Program-made: the position numbers and the translations under genes
NCBI GenBank assembly: GCA_964496705.1
Contig: CAZCBJ010000074.1
Location: 1-16,542, forward strand
Source: CAZCBJ01 sp964496705
GTDB taxonomy: Bacteria; Chloroflexota; Anaerolineae; Anaerolineales; Anaerolineaceae
DNA: 16,542 bases
Direction: 5' to 3'
Shown: piece after piece, positions 15,047 through 16,542 of the stretch
Layout of the letters: the number at the start of each line of letters is the position of its first letter
Numbering within the stretch: the first letter of the stretch is position 1
The notes under the pieces: model-generated
The model's database searches: none
Seen by the model: only the letters and a program-made list of their open reading frames with translations
What the model was told of the DNA's origin: nothing

Positions 15047-15063
15047 CTTACTTGATCAGTAAG
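15047..15063. promoter_or_regulatory. Imperfect palindrome at the probable V4R transcription start
   Basis: CTTAC and GTAAG flank a TTGATCA core, with one extra T breaking the symmetry. The element lies four bases downstream of the -10 box, so it would cover the transcription start on the - strand. Such a position fits a repressor operator. The binding protein is unknown and no second copy was found in the window. Confidence 0.35.
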
Positions 15064-15066
15064 GAT

Positions 15067-15072
15067 ATTATA
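15067..15072 (-). promoter_or_regulatory. -10 element (TATAAT) of the V4R-cyclase operon
   Basis: On the - strand AGTATAATATCC contains a consensus TATAAT in an AT-rich stretch after a terminator. A transcription start near 15060 would give a leader of about 40 bases before the ATG at 15020. The -35 region at 17-base spacing (TAGCCT) matches TTGACA at only three positions, so an activator may be needed. Confidence 0.5.
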
Positions 15073-15102
15073 CTAAATTGAGCATATTAAGGCTATTTAC
15101 GT

Positions 15103-15134
15103 AAAAGCGCCACCTCGTTCGAGATGGCGCTTTT
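15103..15134 (-). terminator. Rho-independent terminator of the PKD-protein gene
   Basis: The sequence AAAAGCGCCA ... TGGCGCTTTT forms a 14-pair stem with a four-base GAAC loop, about 27 bases past the PKD gene's TAG. One inner position is a U-G wobble in the - strand transcript but a C-A mismatch in the + strand transcript, so the hairpin is complete only for leftward transcription. The U-tract is the stem-closing TTTT, which is short. Confidence 0.8.
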
Positions 15135-15139
15135 GTTGA

Positions 15140-15151
15140 TCACGGGTCAGA
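15140..15151. repeat. 12-base direct repeat TCACGGGTCAGA, copy 2
   Basis: This is the second perfect copy of the 12-mer seen at 15031-15042. It lies between the PKD-gene stop codon and its terminator. Two perfect 12-mers within about 120 bases are unlikely by chance. Confidence 0.6.
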
Positions 15152-15160
15152 CTTCATATT

Positions 15161-16542
15161 CTATGGAGCGGTGACCTTGAAAGTCTTCCAGGCGCTGCTC
15201 GGGCCCCAAACACCCTCGATGGCTGCGCGAACGCGCCATTTGTAGGTGCCTTTGGGCAGCGAAATGTTCGGTTTGACCGAGCAGATGGTGGTTGCGCAGC
15301 CGGGCACCGACTGACTGACCACGTACTTGGCAGGTGAATAACCATACACCTCCAGCCAGTACTGGGTGGCGCCGGTGACCCGGTACCATTTGTAGGTGGG
15401 GAAGTGTGTACTGACCAGACCGTAGGGTGTGGCTGTTCTGGGGGCTTTGGGCGGGAGGACGACCTTGACGATTGTTGGTCCAGCCACAGCGCGGTGTCCG
15501 AAGCCATCGCCCACCTCGACATACACTTTATAGGTGCCAGCCTTGGTGTAGATGTGGCTCGTGCCGCTGCTGCCATAGGTGTAGGGTGTGCCATCGCCAA
15601 AATCCCAGCGATAGTAGCGAATGCCGTTCTTGTAGGCGGGAATGCCCCACGGCATGGTGCTGAACCAGGTGCCGTCTTTATAGGAAGCCCAAGCTGAAGC
15701 TTCCAACCGGACCGCTTTGTTGACACCGGCGGTCACTTCGCTCTGCTTCAGCTCAACACCCACCTCATCATCCAGCCAGGCCAGCAGGCGGTCCATCAGT
15801 TCTGTGCCGGAGTTGAAGCCGGTGGAAGCGTTGATTCCTTCCATGCCAAAGGACAGCCAGATGGTGCGGTAACCCAGCTTGGTGAATTCGGCTTCGCCTT
15901 TGACGCGCTCAATGGTCGGTTCGGAAGACATACGCGAGCCAACTGCGCCGTCAACCATTTTGGTGAAGACGTTCTGCGAGGTGACGATCGGCAGCGCATC
16001 CACATCCGTGTAGTACTTGGGTGCGATCTCATCCACATATTCCTGGTTCTCAGCGCCGTCCCATTTGGGTTGAATGTCATAGAACTGACCCCAGAGGAAA
16101 TCGCTGTACAAATCGTCGCCTTTCATGGCAGGTACGGGCGCGGGGTTGCCGCGGTACAACGAGTCCTGCACATAGTCGGCTCCGAAGTACAACGCCGGGA
16201 CGAATGAGGAACCCAGGACAATGGATGTCTGGTAATCCCAGAAGCCGATATCCTGACCGGTGATGAGCATACGCCCACCCTGCGCCAGGTAGTTGCGCAG
16301 CGAATTGGGGATGGGGGTTGACGGGGTGGTATAGACGCTGCCACTCAGCGCGCCAAGCGGGTAACCGGCAAAGTACATCGAGTAAGGTTCCAGGCCGCAA
16401 TCTCCGGTGAAGAATACCGTCTTGGGGAACTGGGTTGCCAGGGGGAAGTCGATGTAGCCCCAGTATTCCATGTCCCAGATGGCATAGGAAATCCCTAACT
16501 CATCCAGCATGTTGGTATAGTAGGTTGAATAGTCGGCGCAAC
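15161..16542 (-). CDS. Secreted/surface PKD-domain protein, C-terminal part (gene cut by window edge)
   Basis: About 459 residues are present and the frame stays open through the right edge (CADYSTYYTN precedes the first internal Met), so the true N-terminus with any signal peptide or catalytic domain lies outside. The first part (to about nucleotide 15760) has the pattern YAIWDMEYWG ... TVFFTGD ... GGRMLITGQDIGF ... YVDEIAP ... TIWLSFGMEGI ... LMDRLLAWL. This alpha/beta module is commonly seen next to subtilisin-like or other peptidase domains in large extracellular proteins. Then comes a PKD domain with YYRWDFGDGTP and HIYTKAGTYKVYVEV (about 15475-15710), and a C-terminal fibronectin-like beta domain (about 15165-15430) ending in WKTFKVTAP. 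No anchor or sorting signal follows. A terminator lies after the stop. A peptidase function for the whole protein is inference only. Confidence 0.8.
   Translation of the reverse strand, partial: CADYSTYYTNMLDELGISYAIWDMEYWGYIDFPLATQFPKTVFFTGDCGLEPYSMYFAGYPLGALSGSVYTTPSTPIPNSLRNYLAQGGRMLITGQDIGFWDYQTSIVLGSSFVPALYFGADYVQDSLYRGNPAPVPAMKGDDLYSDFLWGQFYDIQPKWDGAENQEYVDEIAPKYYTDVDALPIVTSQNVFTKMVDGAVGSRMSSEPTIERVKGEAEFTKLGYRTIWLSFGMEGINASTGFNSGTELMDRLLAWLDDEVGVELKQSEVTAGVNKAVRLEASAWASYKDGTWFSTMPWGIPAYKNGIRYYRWDFGDGTPYTYGSSGTSHIYTKAGTYKVYVEVGDGFGHRAVAGPTIVKVVLPPKAPRTATPYGLVSTHFPTYKWYRVTGATQYWLEVYGYSPAKYVVSQSVPGCATTICSVKPNISLPKGTYKWRVRAAIEGVWGPSSAWKTFKVTAP

Overview
The window looks like chromosomal DNA of an anaerobic or facultative bacterium, most likely a Chloroflexi (Anaerolineae) relative. 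This is inferred from the combination of an energy-converting group 4 [NiFe] hydrogenase, non-pyrrolysine MttB-family methyltransferase, multi-sensor c-di-GMP proteins and a large secreted PKD protein, together with a moderately high GC content. No rRNA, tRNA, transposase, integrase or CRISPR array was seen, and no gene-free stretch exceeds about 140 bases.

Region 1 (1-4201, + strand) is the distal half of a membrane-bound, ferredoxin-linked [NiFe] hydrogenase operon. It reads: small two-helix membrane protein, small subunit, NuoC-like subunit, large subunit with both Ni-binding CxxC motifs, NuoH-like membrane subunit, two-cluster ferredoxin subunit, and a HycI-type maturation protease. The order matches archaeal mbhI-J-K-L-M-N. 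The large subunit keeps a 28-residue C-terminal tail beyond the expected cleavage site, and the protease that would remove it is the last gene. Antiporter-like subunits (NuoL/Mrp type) should lie just left of the window.

Region 2 (4202-5475, + strand) is a single cation diffusion facilitator metal exporter whose cytoplasmic metal-binding domain is duplicated in tandem.

Region 3 (5487 to the right end) is entirely on the - strand and converges on region 2 with 11 bases between stop codons. Read in the direction of transcription it holds: the 3' part of a secreted PKD/Fn3-like protein followed by a strand-specific terminator; a V4R sensor protein translationally coupled (ATGA) to a HAMP-like/PAS/GAF/GGDEF diguanylate cyclase; a tightly packed four-gene cassette (MttB-family methyltransferase, GPH/MelB-type MFS symporter, PLP-dependent trans-sulfuration-family enzyme, beta-hydroxyacid dehydrogenase); and a PAS-GAF-GAF-HD-GYP c-di-GMP phosphodiesterase.

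Functional reading: the hydrogenase oxidises reduced ferredoxin and evolves H2 while moving ions. The four-gene cassette looks like uptake, demethylation, PLP-dependent cleavage and carbonyl reduction of a methylated amino-acid-like compound; the substrate is unknown and this chain is inference. The cyclase and phosphodiesterase flanking it would make and break c-di-GMP, the cyclase possibly in response to a ligand sensed by the V4R protein. The most distinctive candidates for new biology are the four-gene cassette and the V4R-cyclase pair.
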